From Allomyces macrogynus ATCC 38327 (lineage: Eukaryota; Blastocladiomycota; Blastocladiomycetes; Blastocladiales; Blastocladiaceae): 54,118 nt of DNA. The stretch's first letter is position 1. Every line of letters starts with the position of its first letter. The notes beneath the pieces were generated by a model that was not told where the DNA came from, did not search any database, and saw nothing but the letters and a program-made list of their open reading frames with translations. The stretch spans positions 1,538,963-1,593,080 of the forward strand of contig GG745333.1 of assembly GCA_000151295.1 (NCBI GenBank). Reading direction: 5' to 3'. A program made the position numbers and the translations under genes. This document shows, piece by piece, positions 42,349-53,367 of the stretch.

Positions 42349-45011
42349 ATGACCGAACCGCCTGCTGCAAACATACACGCGCCGCAGCCACGACCAACCA
42401 TGACCGAATCCGCGACCGCGCCGGCAGGACCCGAGCCGCGCACCCGCTCACGCCGGCGCACCTCCAGGTCACGGCAAGTCGGCCTCACGCTCGCGCTCAC
42501 ACTCACCGTCGCGGCCTGCCTGGCGCCCGCCGTGCTCGCCGCCGCGCCAAGCGCGTCCTCCACCTTGTTTGACGGCGGCGGCGGCAACGCAAGTGCCGCG
42601 GCGGACGAGTGCACGCGTCCGCCCGCGACACACCCGGATCCTTGCGCGTTCGTACGCGCGCACTGCACCGACGCTGACGACGGTCTCGTCAATTACCTGC
42701 ACTGGCACTACTGCGATGTCGCCGCGCCGTGGCAGATCCCGTCGGTCGTGTTGTTGTTGGGCTGGCTCGTGCTGCTGTTTGCAACGCTCGGGACTGCCGC
42801 GTCCGAGTTTTTCTGTGCGTGCGCTCCGCTGTTTCTTGGCGGTGACGATTCCAGAAACTGACGCGAACTTCGCATTTTCAACAATCAAACAGGCCCGAAC
42901 CTCAGCACGATCGCGCAACACTTTGAAATGTCAGAGTCGCTCGCGGGCGTGACCTTGCTCGCTTTTGGCAACGGGTCCCCGGACCTCGTCTCCACATTTT
43001 CGGCGCTCACGTCCGGCGCCGGAGGCCTGGCCCTCGGCGAACTCGTCGGCGCAGCGGCGTTCATCACGACCATGGTCCTCGGCTGCGTCGCCTACATTGC
43101 GCCGTTCACGCTCAACAAGGCCGCGTTCTTGCGTGACGGCCTCTTCTTTATCGGGTCCCTGCTCCTGATTCTCATTGTCGCGTTCGACCATGCCATCACG
43201 CTCGCCGAATCGATTGCGCTCATGGCGTATTACGCGCTCTACGTGGCCGTGGTCGTTGCAGGCGAGTGGTGGACGGCGCGGCGGCACCGGCAGCGGCGTG
43301 CCGCCAAGGCTGCGCACGCGCTGCTCGTCGACACCGACAATATCAGCGACGACGACGACGTAGGCGCGCCATTGATCCCGCCAGCGCTGACCATCGACGC
43401 CGGCAATTCTGACGCTGGGTCGGACGTGGAAGAAGACGGGTTCAACGACGTGATGAGCACGTCGCCGTCGGTGCGGTCGCATATTTTGCACCGGCTGCAG
43501 CACCAACCGCATCACCGGTTCTCGCTGCTCGAGGCCGTCGACTTGGCCGACCAGGCGGCTGACCGGCCGCGGTCAATGCACTCGTATTACCCGCGCTCGG
43601 CACGCGGCAGTTACGGCCCGCGGTCGTCGCATAGCGGCATGTCGTCCCCCGCGCGGTCACCGTCGCGGTACTCGACGCGGTCCGGGGAGGTTACCGATAC
43701 GGTCGAGCTTGTGCGCACGCCGTCGGGACATTTGAGGCCGCCGACGCTCCTGCCGGACCGCAGCTTGACCCCTTCGCTGTTTCCTCCACCGCCGCTCATC
43801 ATTCCGACCAACTGGACTGTCGCGGAAACGGTGCAGTCGCCGAGTTTGCTCGCGACCCCGTCGGCGTACGATGGGATCGAGGACGAAATTGGTGATCGCG
43901 CACACATGGGCGCGGCCGACTTGCTGTTCCCGCTGCGTGTCGCGATTCGCCGCCCCACTTCCGGGTGGATCGAGCGTGCGGTTCTGTTGGCACTGGCGCC
44001 CATGTACGCAATGCTGCGTGTGTCGGTGCCCGTGCTTGCGCCGGACGCGCCGACCAATTTCGGCGCCGAGGTGCGGCATCGCGGGATATGTGTCGCGCAG
44101 AACGTTCTTGGGAGCATTGTGGCGGGGCTGGTCCTTGCGGGTATGGCTCGAACCGTTTGGACCGGTGGGGTTTCTGCTGGAGAGACTCAGGCGTTCTTCA
44201 TTGATAGACGGGCTCGAGTATACCGGATCGCGCTTCGTGCTCGCAGCGGTACTGGGCGGCATTGCGTGCGTCGTGACGGCGGCTGGGCTCGCGTACAATC
44301 CGGCCACGCATTTTACGCGGTTCGCCTATTGCTGGTTTGGGTTTGTCGTGGGCATGGTGTGGATCTACCTCACGGCCAACGAGATTGTCGGGCTTCTCAA
44401 GGTCCGCACCAACTATTCACGTCTGAGACGCGTTGGACACAACAGCTCACGTATTGCTTCGCGTTGTAGGCGCTCTCGGTCATCTTCAATATTTCGAATT
44501 CGGTCATGGGGCTCACCGTGTTTGCTGCGGGAAACAGTCTTGGTGGTACGCGCATACCGCTTGCCCTGCGTCTGTGCCGGGTTCAAGGACTGAGACCGTC
44601 GTCGTGACTGTGTAGATTTTGTCGCGAATGTGACTATGGCCAAGATGGGCTTCCCAGCGAGTGCGTCTGCTCCTGATCCACGTCCATGGCCCACTCAGAC
44701 TCGCCTCTAACGCTGACGCTTTTACTGTAGTGGCGATTTCCGCGTGCTTTGCGTCGCCGATGCTCAACATGGTGCTTGGGATCGGCATTTCGTCGGCCTA
44801 CATGACGCTGCAGCAGGGCACACCCGGCGCGCGGCTGCAGCTCAACGACGTGGGCGCGTCGATTGTCGCGGCATTGATTGGACTGCTCGGGATCATGGTC
44901 GTGATGCTCATCGTGGTCCCACTCGCGCGGTTCAAGGTGGGCAAGGCGCTCGGCGCGATGCTCGTCGTGCTGTACGCTGTGGTCGCGGGCGTGGCCGTGT
45001 CGCTGAGCTAA
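42349..45011 (+). CDS. Cation/Ca2+ exchanger (NCX/CCX/NCLX type)
   Basis: Six exons, 42349-42814, 42893-44140, 44208-44401, 44470-44545, 44616-44660 and 44731-45011, join in frame to about 769 residues. A later ATG at 42400 is possible. The protein has a signal-like N-terminal helix and a lumenal/outer Cys-bearing segment. Two helical halves carry the alpha repeats: GVTLLAFGNGSPDLVS and, rebuilt across the intron at 44546-44615, GLTVFAAGNSLGDFVAN. Between them lies a large cytoplasmic loop of about 230 residues rich in Ser, Arg and Tyr (SARGSYGPRSSHSG), likely regulatory and phosphorylated. The order GNGSPD/GNSxGD is that of K+-independent CCX/NCLX exchangers of vacuole, Golgi or mitochondria. 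Tiny exons of 76 and 45 nt are supported by perfect motif reconstruction. Confidence 0.93.
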
Positions 45012-45860
45012 CGGCGCGCCGGGATTGTCGTCGTCGTTCATGGCAATGTAAATAGGCATTTCTTCAGAATGAATTGGGCCGCGGTGCGCAGGAGCGGATG
45101 GCGATGATCGTCACTCACATCATCGGAGAGCGTCAAATCCTGGATTGCAACCGGAATTGGCGATTGCGGATGCGGCTTGCGTTTGGGGTTGGCCCGGAGC
45201 GCGCCGTTGTTGCCCGCGGCGCAGCTTGGGCCAGGCAGTGGCATCGCGCAAGCGGTCGCCGGCCGTTCAAAACCGAGCGGCCCCCGCCGCTCTCGTTCTC
45301 GCTCTCGCTCTCTCGCAACCACCACCAACCCACTTCGTCCGTCCGTCGCTCGCCCAAACGACCGACCGACCGACCGGCCCGACTCCAACAAGTCCACTTT
45401 TTGTGCCAGACGTCCAACGATCTGGCCCTTGCCCGTTTGCCCCCTTGAACCACGACGCGCGCGCTCGCTGCCGCCCGCCTCGTCGTCCAGGATGGCCGTC
45501 TAAACGCTACCCCCCCCCGCGCCCGAACCGAACCCCCCTCCCACGGTCTCCTAACGGAACCAACCCGCGAGTCTACTTGACCCCCGAACCGAGTCCGCCA
45601 CTGGTATCCACCATGGCCCCCGCACACCACCATGTCGCCGCCGCCGCCTGCCACCCCGCTAGCGCACACGCCCACCCACCAACTATAAGCTGCTGATCCA
45701 CTTTGCTGTCGATTCGGACACGCCCACGCCGCTGCCTGCTGCCCCGCTGCACAACCACCACCACCAACCCACACCCAACTTGTCTTTGCCCCCCACCACA
45801 CCGTCCAGCCCGGACCGCTTCCCCTCTGCCCCACCGTTGTCCTCTCCTCCATTCCAAGTA
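45012..45860. other. Intergenic region, 849 bp, pyrimidine-rich leader
   Basis: Upstream of the bZIP gene. It has a CT-rich tract near 45288-45316 (TCTCGTTCTCGCTCTCGCTC) and long C-rich runs, typical of leader or promoter sequence in GC-rich fungi. No other gene is supported. Confidence 0.4.
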
Positions 45861-47228
45861 ATGTCGTTTACGGGTGCGTTTTCATTTGGCATTTGCGTTG
45901 CGTTCCGTTCGGCGTTTCTTGCCGCCGCGTCACGTGTGCCCCGCTGTGCACGTGGCGCAATCGATGACTCCTGCTTCGTGTCTTGAAACCTCGCTGACTC
46001 GGGTCATCCTCAATCTCGCAAATCTGCAGACCAGACCCTGTTTGACTTTATGCCGTCGGCGCTCGACGCGCTGCTGGCCGCCGACCCGGCGCTCTTTGCC
46101 GACGCCTTCTCCACGGCGCCCGCCGCCGCCACCAACCCCGCCCTTGCCGCCCCGTCCTTCTCGACGCTGCCGCCGCCCGCCGCGCTCTCATTCGACTTTG
46201 AGTTCAACGCTGCTGCTGCCGCCACGGTCCCGACGCTCCCCACTGCCGCGCCCGTGCCCCATGCCAAACTGACGGCGTCGGAGCTCTCGGCGGCCTTTGG
46301 CCTCGACGTGCTGCTCGACGACGCGGCCGTGGCCGCGGCCGCCAACGACTTGCCGGACCTCGTCTCGTCGCTGTTTGCCGCGCCCGCGCCTGCTGACGAC
46401 GTGCCGACGCTCGTGCCCGCGACGCCCATCGCGTCGGCGCGCGCGTCGCCGGCGCCCATGCCCGTGGCCATGCCGACGTACGTCCCAGCCCTGGCCCCGG
46501 CGATGCCCGTCGTGACGATGCCGGCGGCGCCGATGCTCGCACCGGTGCAGCCGATGCATGCGTTCCCGCAGGCTGCCGCTGCTGGTCCCGTGTACACGGT
46601 TGTGGCATTGCCGCCTGGTATGGTTCCCGTGGCGATGCCTGGCGCGCCGATGCTCCCCGTCCCGCACGCGGTCGTGCCGTCGATGCCCGCGACCCCCGCG
46701 GCTCCCGCGCCGCTGGCGATCTCGCCGGTCGTTGCGCAGCTCGAATCGACGGCGGCCGCGTCGGTGTCCGCGTACCACCAGCGCCGGCTGCAGGAGCAGC
46801 ACGAGGAGCTGATGCAGGCGGCTGCCGCTGCCGCCGCGCCGCCCGCCAAGCCGTCGAACGGGCTCAAGCCGATCCAGTCGGCCACGTCTGCCGTTGCCGG
46901 TGCTAAGCCCACGACGGGTGTCAAGCGCGCTGCCGTGCCCGACCCGGAAGAGCTCGAATACCCGGCGCACCTGATCCCGCTCGACGCGCCGATTCAGAAG
47001 AAGCGCAAGGTGACCGACGACGAGCCCGAGCAGGTGGTCAAGAAGCGCGAGAAGAACACGTTGTCGGCGCGCCGGTCCCGCGCACGCCGGGCCGCCAAGA
47101 TGGATTTCTTGGAGGTGCGCGTCGTCGACTTGGAGGCCGAGAATGAGGCGCTCAAGGCTGAGTTGGAGCAGTTGCGCCAGGTGTTGGCGATGCAGGGTGG
47201 CGGTGTGCCGCCGGCGTCGTCGGCCTAA
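45861..47228 (+). CDS. bZIP transcription factor
   Basis: Exon 1 is tiny (45861-45873, MSFT plus one base). A 156-nt intron, the longest assigned in the window, leads to exon 2 (46030-47228), giving 403 residues. The join creates MSFTDQTLFDFMPSALD, an acidic/aromatic start. The middle is Ala/Pro/Met-rich and probably activating. The C-terminus has a nuclear-type basic patch (KKRKV) and a bZIP. Its basic region NTLSARRSRARR fits N-x7-R and is followed by a zipper (FLEVRVVDLEAENEALKAELEQL). The basic region resembles GCN4/CPC1-type factors (amino-acid and stress response). CPC1-like function is only suggested. Confidence 0.9.
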
Positions 47229-47801
47229 AGGAAAATGGATGGTCTGATTTGTGTTTGCTTTGCTTTGCTGTTGTGTTGGAGGACACCGTTCTGTTTTTAT
47301 TTGCAGGGTTTCCGGTTTCGATTGTTGGTTTCATTTGTGTTGGGTCTGCTGAGCCGTGTTGTCGTTGTCCTTGGCCGAGAGGTTCTTCGTCGTTGCTGGG
47401 GTCTGTTGTCGTTTGGATTGTTCGTTTCGCTTGCCGAAGTTGGTCTTCGTTTTCTTGGGTTTTGCTTTTCCAGTTTGTTTCGTGGTTCGTCATCGTCATC
47501 TCATCGCGCTCACTCGTTTGTTTCCAGCGCCGAATCAAAACGTGCATTTTCACTTGATTCGTCGTTGATTTGTGGCCATGTCATTCATGCCAGGTCGAGC
47601 AACGCTGATCGTCCTGCTCTGCGTCCTGCTCTCCGCCTCGTCTCGTGGTTGGCAAGAATCTGGACGAACGACGTTCCGTTGGTGTGCACATCAGCAACGA
47701 CTCCCGAGCAAACGACCGCTCAACTCACGGCAAACGGCAGCGAGGACCACGATCCACGGCAACCGTTGTTCGAGCACGCACGACAGCCAGGCAATCACAA
47801 C
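47229..47801. other. Intergenic region, 573 bp
   Basis: The first half is T/G-rich 3' flank of the bZIP gene. The second half leads into the importin gene, with no other feature recognised. Confidence 0.4.
47254..47268 (+). repeat. (TTTGC)3 in 3' flank of bZIP gene
   Basis: Three perfect TTTGC units 26 bp after the stop codon. They match the array found after the disordered-protein gene at 27300-27324. Confidence 0.75.
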
Positions 47802-50800
47802 ATGAGCGCAACCACCCCCGCGCCCGCCGTTGCGGGCCTCGTCAATGTCCTGCGCGGCGCCCTGCAGGCCGACGCGGCAATGCGGTCGGCCGCCGAGCAC
47901 GAGCTTGCGCACCTGCGCACGACTGTGCCTGGTCCGTCGTGCTCCTCGCCCAAGCCGATCACGATCACGACGCAATTGAACCTGAACTGATCCCATCGAG
48001 TCACGCCCTCGATAGAATTCGGCCTGCTGCTCGTTCAAGTAGCTCTGACGGGCGATCAGCCGTTCGAAGTACGCCAGCTGGCGCTGCTCACGCTCAAGGC
48101 CTACACGCGCACCAACTGGTCGAGCAAGACGGAACATTTTGAGGGTCCGGAACCGCCGCTCAATATCAAGCAGCAGATTTGGACGGCGATCATGGACCAT
48201 GGTCTGACCGACGCGAATGCGCGCGTGCGCGTGTCGTCGGTACGTACTCTTCCCTTCTCCTCCCGTCCGCTCGTCGATTGGGTGCTCTGACCGCCCCTCG
48301 AACGAACGGAATGTAGGCCTACGTGGTCGCCAAGATTGCCCACGTCAGCTGGCCCGACGAGTGGCCCGACTTCCTCCCGTCGCTCCTCGCGCGCCTGCAA
48401 GCGCCGCACTTGCCCGCACAGCACGGCGCGCTGTGCGTCCTGCGCGACCTCGTCCGCGACGACCTGACCGACCAACACCTGCCCGAAATCGTGCGCGTGA
48501 TCCTCCCACACCTTTTGGGTGTCTACACGTCGGCCACGATGCCGCTCGGCATGAAGAACCGTGCCATGGCGATCTTCCGTGACCTGGTCGAACTGCTCTA
48601 CAACGCCAAAGAAGCGCACCCGGACTTGCCCTCGGTCGTGGCCGACATGCTGCCGGCGTGGCTCGATGCCATGGCGCCCGTGTTGCAGGCGCCCGCGATC
48701 GTGGCCCGGCCTGCGGGCAGCGACCCGGCGTGGGACGAGCGCGCGACGTACGCGACGTTCCGCGCGAAAGTACACGCGTACCGTGCGGTCCAAACGGTCG
48801 CGGCCGCGTTTTTCGCGGCACTCAAGCCGCACGCGCGCGCGATTGTGGATTTCGCGTGGCGCGATGTGACGGCGCTGGCGGCCGTGCCCGTCGACGAATT
48901 GGACGTGGTTGACGAGAATGACGATTCGGATGAAGGTGGTGCGGACCCGGTGTCGGGCGAGACGCTCGTCTACGCGTGCATTGATGTCCTGCAGCGCGTG
49001 CTCGTGAAGCCCTCGGTCTCGGCGGCGGCTTTATTCCAGGACGGGTTCCTCGGAACGTTGTTGCCCGTGTTGGTGGAACTGATGCGCGTACCCGAGGAGA
49101 AGGCGACGGCGTGGCGTGAAGATGTGAATGAGTATATCGCGCAGGAGTTGGACGAGGACGCGTTTGGGTATTCGTTGCGCGTCGCGGCGCAGGATTTGGC
49201 AACGGTACGTTGGTGATGCCTTTTGGCGCTTGAGGTGGAGCGAATGATTGAGTCGATTCTCAATTTTCCAGGCGATTATCGACAAGTACGACCAGCGCGC
49301 AATCGACCCGATGCGCCAAGTGTGCGTGATGATGCTGCAGAAATTCCAGACCGACGCCGTCCGGCTCGAAGCCGCTGTCGCGTTGCTCGGCCAAGTCATG
49401 GCTGGGTGGGACCAGGCCGCGCACGTTATCGAGTCGCTCATGGCCGTCCCCGCCGTAACTGGCACGACCGACAACATCGAGGCACAAGAATTCTTGCGCG
49501 CGCGCGTCCTGCGTCTCATGGGCCAGGCGGCCGACGAATTACCCGCTGCAGCGATTGACGCCTGTGCGCGCTTCGCGCTGCAGTCGCTCGACGCGACGCG
49601 GCCGGTCATGCTCGTCAACGCGATGCACGCGCTTGTCGCGATCGTGAATGCGACGCATACGACGGCCGCGGTCAAGGATCTCGTGCAGCACCCGCTGATG
49701 CACGCGGCAGGCACGCTCGTCGAAACGGCGCGAGCCGACTCGCTCGTGTTCTTGCTCGAAACGTTTGTGGCCGCATTGCGCATTCGCCCGGACGCGGCGG
49801 CGCCGCACGTGCCGGACCATATGGCGCGCATCGTGCGCGTCTGGCAGCGCAGTGTTGACGACCCGGTCGTGACCGCGCTCGTGGTCGAGGTCGTTGACGC
49901 GATGGCCGCATCCCCCGCGGGACTTGCGGCGCTCGTCGCGCCCGCCGGTGGAGCGCCCTCGACCGCGCGTTTACTCGAGGACATGCTCGCTGCGCCCGAC
50001 GCACACGAACCCGGCGTCGTCGCGGCCGCCGTCGACATGCTCGCTGCTATCCTGCACCGCGCGCGCGCCGCAAACGCCCAGGCCGTGGTCGCGCCGCTCG
50101 TGGCGGCCACGTACGCCCCGCTCGTCGCGCTCGCGCTGCGCACGGACGACGCGACAACCGTGGTCGCTGCCCAGGCCGCGTTGCAAGCGATGGTCGGCGG
50201 CGGCCACGCATTGGTTCTCGCGTCCACCGCAGGGCTCGCGCCGGTCGTGCAAGTCGCCGCGCGCATGATGCGCGGGGATACCCCCGAAGCGCGTGCGATC
50301 GGGGTCGGTACGCTCGTGCGTGCCCTTGTCGCGCACGGTGGCAACGACGTGGTTGCGGTCTTGACGGACTTGGTCCGTGCCGTGGCCGCGCGACTCGCGA
50401 CGGCGCAGACGCCGTCCCTTGTCCAAGGTTTGGTCCTGGTGATTGCGCAGTTGATGCACGATGCCACTACGTACGAGCCGACGGTCGCGCTCTTGGCCGC
50501 GACGCCCGCGGCGAATGGCGCGCGCGCGTTGGATGTGGTCTTGGCCAAGTGGACGGACGCGCATGAGGTGCTCGAGGGGCACCGGGATATCGTGCTCTCG
50601 GCGCACGTGCTCGCGGAATTGTTTGCCCGCCAGGATCCGCGGATGGCGAATGTGGTCGTGCCGGGCAGAACGGTGGCCGCCGAGGTGGCCGCGGCGAATG
50701 CGGCGGGTGGACGTCGTGTGACGCGTAGTGCCGCGGCCAAGGCGAATGCGGGGGTGGGGGAGACGGGGATTCCGGTGTTTGCGCGGATTTTGCAGTTGTT

Positions 50801-51334
50801 GGTCTCTGAGCTGGTGCAGGCGGATTCACGGCTCATGGCGGCCGAGGATGAGTTGGATGGCGAGGATAGTGAGGAGTGGGATGAGGATGACGATGAGGAC
50901 GAGGATGGCGTGAACGCGGGCCAGTTTGCGTACTTGTCGGGTACGTTCGGGTTGTGAGAGCTCTTGGTACGGGATCGGTATGGGACTGATTTCGCGTTCT
51001 TTGTAAATCGTGTAGATGTGCTTGACGCCGCCGAGGAGGGCGGCGACCGCAACGACGAGGCTGATGACGATGTCGACGAAATGATTGAGACGGGGTCCGC
51101 GTGGACGCAGACGGTCCGGCTCGAGGTACGCGGTACTGATCTTCTCCACCCGGTTGGTTCAGTATCTGATCGTTTGGTTTTGATATCCAGGATTACCTCG
51201 GTACGACCCTGCTGCACGCGCTGTCGCAGAACGTGTGGGAAGTGCAGGCGCGCGCGCCGCAGTACTTGCGCCAGGACCAGCTGGATGCACTGACGCGGCT
51301 CGCGCAGCAAGGGCCTAAGGCGACGGCGGCGTAG
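47802..51334 (+). CDS. Importin-9/Kap114-like karyopherin beta
   Basis: Six exons, 47802-47931, 48016-48239, 48317-49204, 49272-50940, 51016-51125 and 51191-51334, join in frame to 1054 residues, matching importin-9 length (about 1040). The N-terminal HEAT repeats include EVRQLALLTLKAYTRTNW and VVAKIAHVSWPDEWPDFLPSL, the classic importin-N region. Acidic loops (DENDDSDEGG near residue 330 and a long Glu/Asp stretch near residue 950) and the C-terminal block TTLLHALSQNVWEVQ are as in importin-9, which carries histones H2A-H2B and TATA-binding protein into the nucleus. The small 110-nt exon 5 encodes most of the acidic segment before the last HEAT repeat. Confidence 0.9.
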
Positions 51335-51534
51335 CGAGGAGAGTGGTGGGGAGTGATTGTATTTGCGTGTCGTATACAGGCCGACGGTTTTGCTAGGGTG
51401 CAGATCAGGGGAGTCTGAGATGCAACGTCGTTTGGGTGGGTGCCAACTATTGAGTAGAGAAAGAAGGGTCATTCCAACCCAAGGCACTCCAGCTGGACCC
51501 AGAGATGGTTCCGCAGCACGTCTTTCAGCGGCAA

Positions 51535-51590
51535 CAACAGAATCCAACCCTGTATTTGCTTACAACAGGATTCAACCCTGTGTTTGCTTG
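51535..51590. repeat. Tandem 28-bp repeat resembling a tRNA T-arm
   Basis: Copies at 51535-51562 and 51563-51590 differ at four positions. On the minus strand each contains ACAGGGTTGAATCCTGT or a close variant, which folds like a T-stem and loop and nearly matches the T-arm of the tRNA-Ser 230 bp away. Confidence 0.7.
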
Positions 51591-51638
51591 TGAGCCTGCT
51601 GACCAGAACAGGCCTCTTACAAGAGCATTGGTGCAAGC

Positions 51639-51661
51639 AGGAGCGCGAGTCTCGCGCTCCT
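51639..51661. repeat. Perfect 11-bp inverted repeat with 1-nt centre
   Basis: AGGAGCGCGAG, T, CTCGCGCTCCT. The spacer is too short for a stable RNA hairpin of full length, so it may be a DNA-level palindrome or duplicated-end relic. Confidence 0.75.
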
Positions 51662-51814
51662 GACAGCGCTCCGGACAAAAGAGTCAAGACACTGCGTGCA
51701 CAGGACCGCGGCGATACAATGATTGTTTGATAACGAGCAGGTGGAATTGCGAACAATCAAAATTGCGACAACAATGATGTTATCAAGTTGAATTTGAGCG
51801 CGATTCAACGACAA

Positions 51815-51896
51815 CGACAACGACAGGATTCGAACCTGTGCAGGCGGAGCCTAATTGATTTCTAGTCAATCTCCTTAACCACTCGGACACGTTGTC
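51815..51896 (-). tRNA. tRNA-Ser (anticodon AGA)
   Basis: An 82-nt cloverleaf on the minus strand. The 7-bp acceptor stem GACAACG (51896-51890) pairs with CGTTGTC (51822-51816), with discriminator G. The D-arm carries GTGGTTAAGG (A box). The anticodon stem ATTGA/TCAAT encloses loop CTAGAAA with anticodon AGA. A long variable arm (AGGCTCCGCCT) is typical of class II serine tRNAs. The T-arm is ACAGGTTCGAATCCTGT (B box). No intron is present. It reads UCU and, through inosine, other UCN codons. Confidence 0.95.
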
Positions 51897-52401
51897 GATC
51901 AAATTTGGCTCTTGCCTGCTGTAATTGAATAGCTTGGGTATTTGTCAGTTTCGATCACTGTGCGGTGGTTTGAGAAGACAACCCCAAACAAACCGCTTCT
52001 CAAACCCTCAAACAGCTGACCAACACCGACTCGAACCCGATCCCCCTAGTTTCGACTTTCAGACATTCATTTTGCAGCCCTGGGCGCCCAGGTGCAGCAT
52101 CCTCGCTCCACCGTATTTCGTATCGACACGTCCACTGCCGGCATTTCAATTCCAGCACGCGCAGCGACCCATTTCTCCAAGCGCTACTCTTTGCCACCAG
52201 CGCGACCTGCAAGTGTGATTCGCCGCGGCGGCCGGCTTTTAAGCCTACGGCAACCCCGAGGCTTGAATCGGATCAGACAGACGCGACAAGCTGCAACTGG
52301 CGGGACCCGCGATTTCGACTTAAATTCGAACCGGTGCCCGTCCGCTGCACCCCGACCGCGCCGTACTCCGACCCCTGCCACGGCACCGCGCCGCGCCGCG
52401 C
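51897..52401. other. Intergenic region, 505 bp
   Basis: It lies between the tRNA and MOB2. It contains a GGTTCGAGTC B-box-like motif on the minus strand at 52027-52037 and another GGTTCGAAT at about 52329-52337, without surrounding cloverleafs. No gene is supported. Confidence 0.4.
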
Positions 52402-53367
52402 ATGCTCAGCACGATGAGCTTTTTTAGCCTGCGGTAAGCGCGACCAGATCCTGTCCAGCAACCACAGTTCGAAACTGATTCGGCGACGGCCGAACGCACG
52501 CGTCCGCACAGATCTAAGATCAAGTCGGCGCGCAAGTCGTCGGCCTCCGCGCCGAAACCGCTGTTTGTCACGCCGCCGTACGTGACGGCGGTCTTGGTCA
52601 AGGGCAGTTTCGCGCCGATGGTCCAACTGCCACCGCACATTGATCGCGACGAATGGCTCGCAGCCAATGGTATTGTCGTTGAATCGACTGCGATGCGTTG
52701 TGATACGCGTACACTGACGCATGCCCGACGTTTCCAGTGTTTGATTTTTTCCAGTTCATTTCGCTGTTCTACGGCACGATCGCCGAGTACTGCACGCCCA
52801 AGGAATGCCCAACGATGAGTGCGGGGCCCGGGTACGGCGCAATGGTCGCTTGCTCGATGCGTGAGCGATCCACGAAGCTAACGCGCTTGCTCGCTCTCGC
52901 CCGATAGCGTCGACTACGCGTGGGTCGACGGCCAACGGCGGTCCAACAAGGTGCCCGCGCCGCAATACATCGACTCGACGACCACCTGGATCCAGGGCCT
53001 GCTCGACGACCCAGACGTGTTCCCGACCAAGTCCGGTACGTTCTCCACCCACTCGCTCGCTCATTGCGACCCCCCCCCCCCCCCCTCCCTTATTCTCACG
53101 CTCCTGTTTGCGCGGCACCTAGGCCAACCGTTCCCCAAGGACCACCTCGCCACAGTGAAACTCATCTTCAAGCACCTGTTCCGTATCTTTGCGCACATGT
53201 ACCACGCGCACTACGACAAGGTGCTGCACTTGGCCGAGGAAGCGCACCTAAACACGGTCTTTGCGCACTTCATGTGCTTTGCCAAGGAGTTTGATTTGCT
53301 CGATAAGAAGGAGACGGAGCCGCTGCGCGACTTGATTGCCGAGCTCGAAGGAATGAACTTGTGCTGA
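52402..53367 (+). CDS. MOB2-like kinase activator (MOB family)
   Basis: Five exons, 52402-52433, 52512-52669, 52738-52831, 52908-53035 and 53123-53367, join in frame to 218 residues. MOB2 proteins bind and activate NDR/LATS-type kinases (Cbk1/Orb6) in the RAM pathway of polarity and cell separation. Family marks are [77 protein letters not shown] and [12 protein letters not shown]. The zinc ligands C-x4-C and H-x4-H are all present. APQYID and FDLLDKKE favour MOB2 over MOB1. Exon 1 encodes only ten residues and uses a canonical GTAAGC donor. A second ATG at 52414 is in frame. Confidence 0.93.
53070..53085. repeat. Homopolymer of 16 C inside MOB2 intron 4
   Basis: Uninterrupted C run in the intron at 53036-53122. 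It may serve as, or interrupt, the polypyrimidine tract, and its length is error-prone in any assembly. Confidence 0.9.

Larger units (their letters stand above)
51335..51814. other. Intergenic region, 480 bp, with tRNA-arm-like repeats
   Basis: It holds the importin 3' flank, a tandem repeat (51535-51590) and a near-perfect palindrome (51639-51661), up to the tRNA gene. No protein gene is supported. Confidence 0.5.

Noticed and set aside
51535..51590. Short tandem repeats as a possible CRISPR-like array
   Set aside because: Only two copies, no spacers, a eukaryotic genome, and clear similarity to a tRNA T-arm.
52329..52337. GGTTCGAAT on the minus strand as part of another tRNA
   Set aside because: No acceptor, D or anticodon stem can be folded around it.
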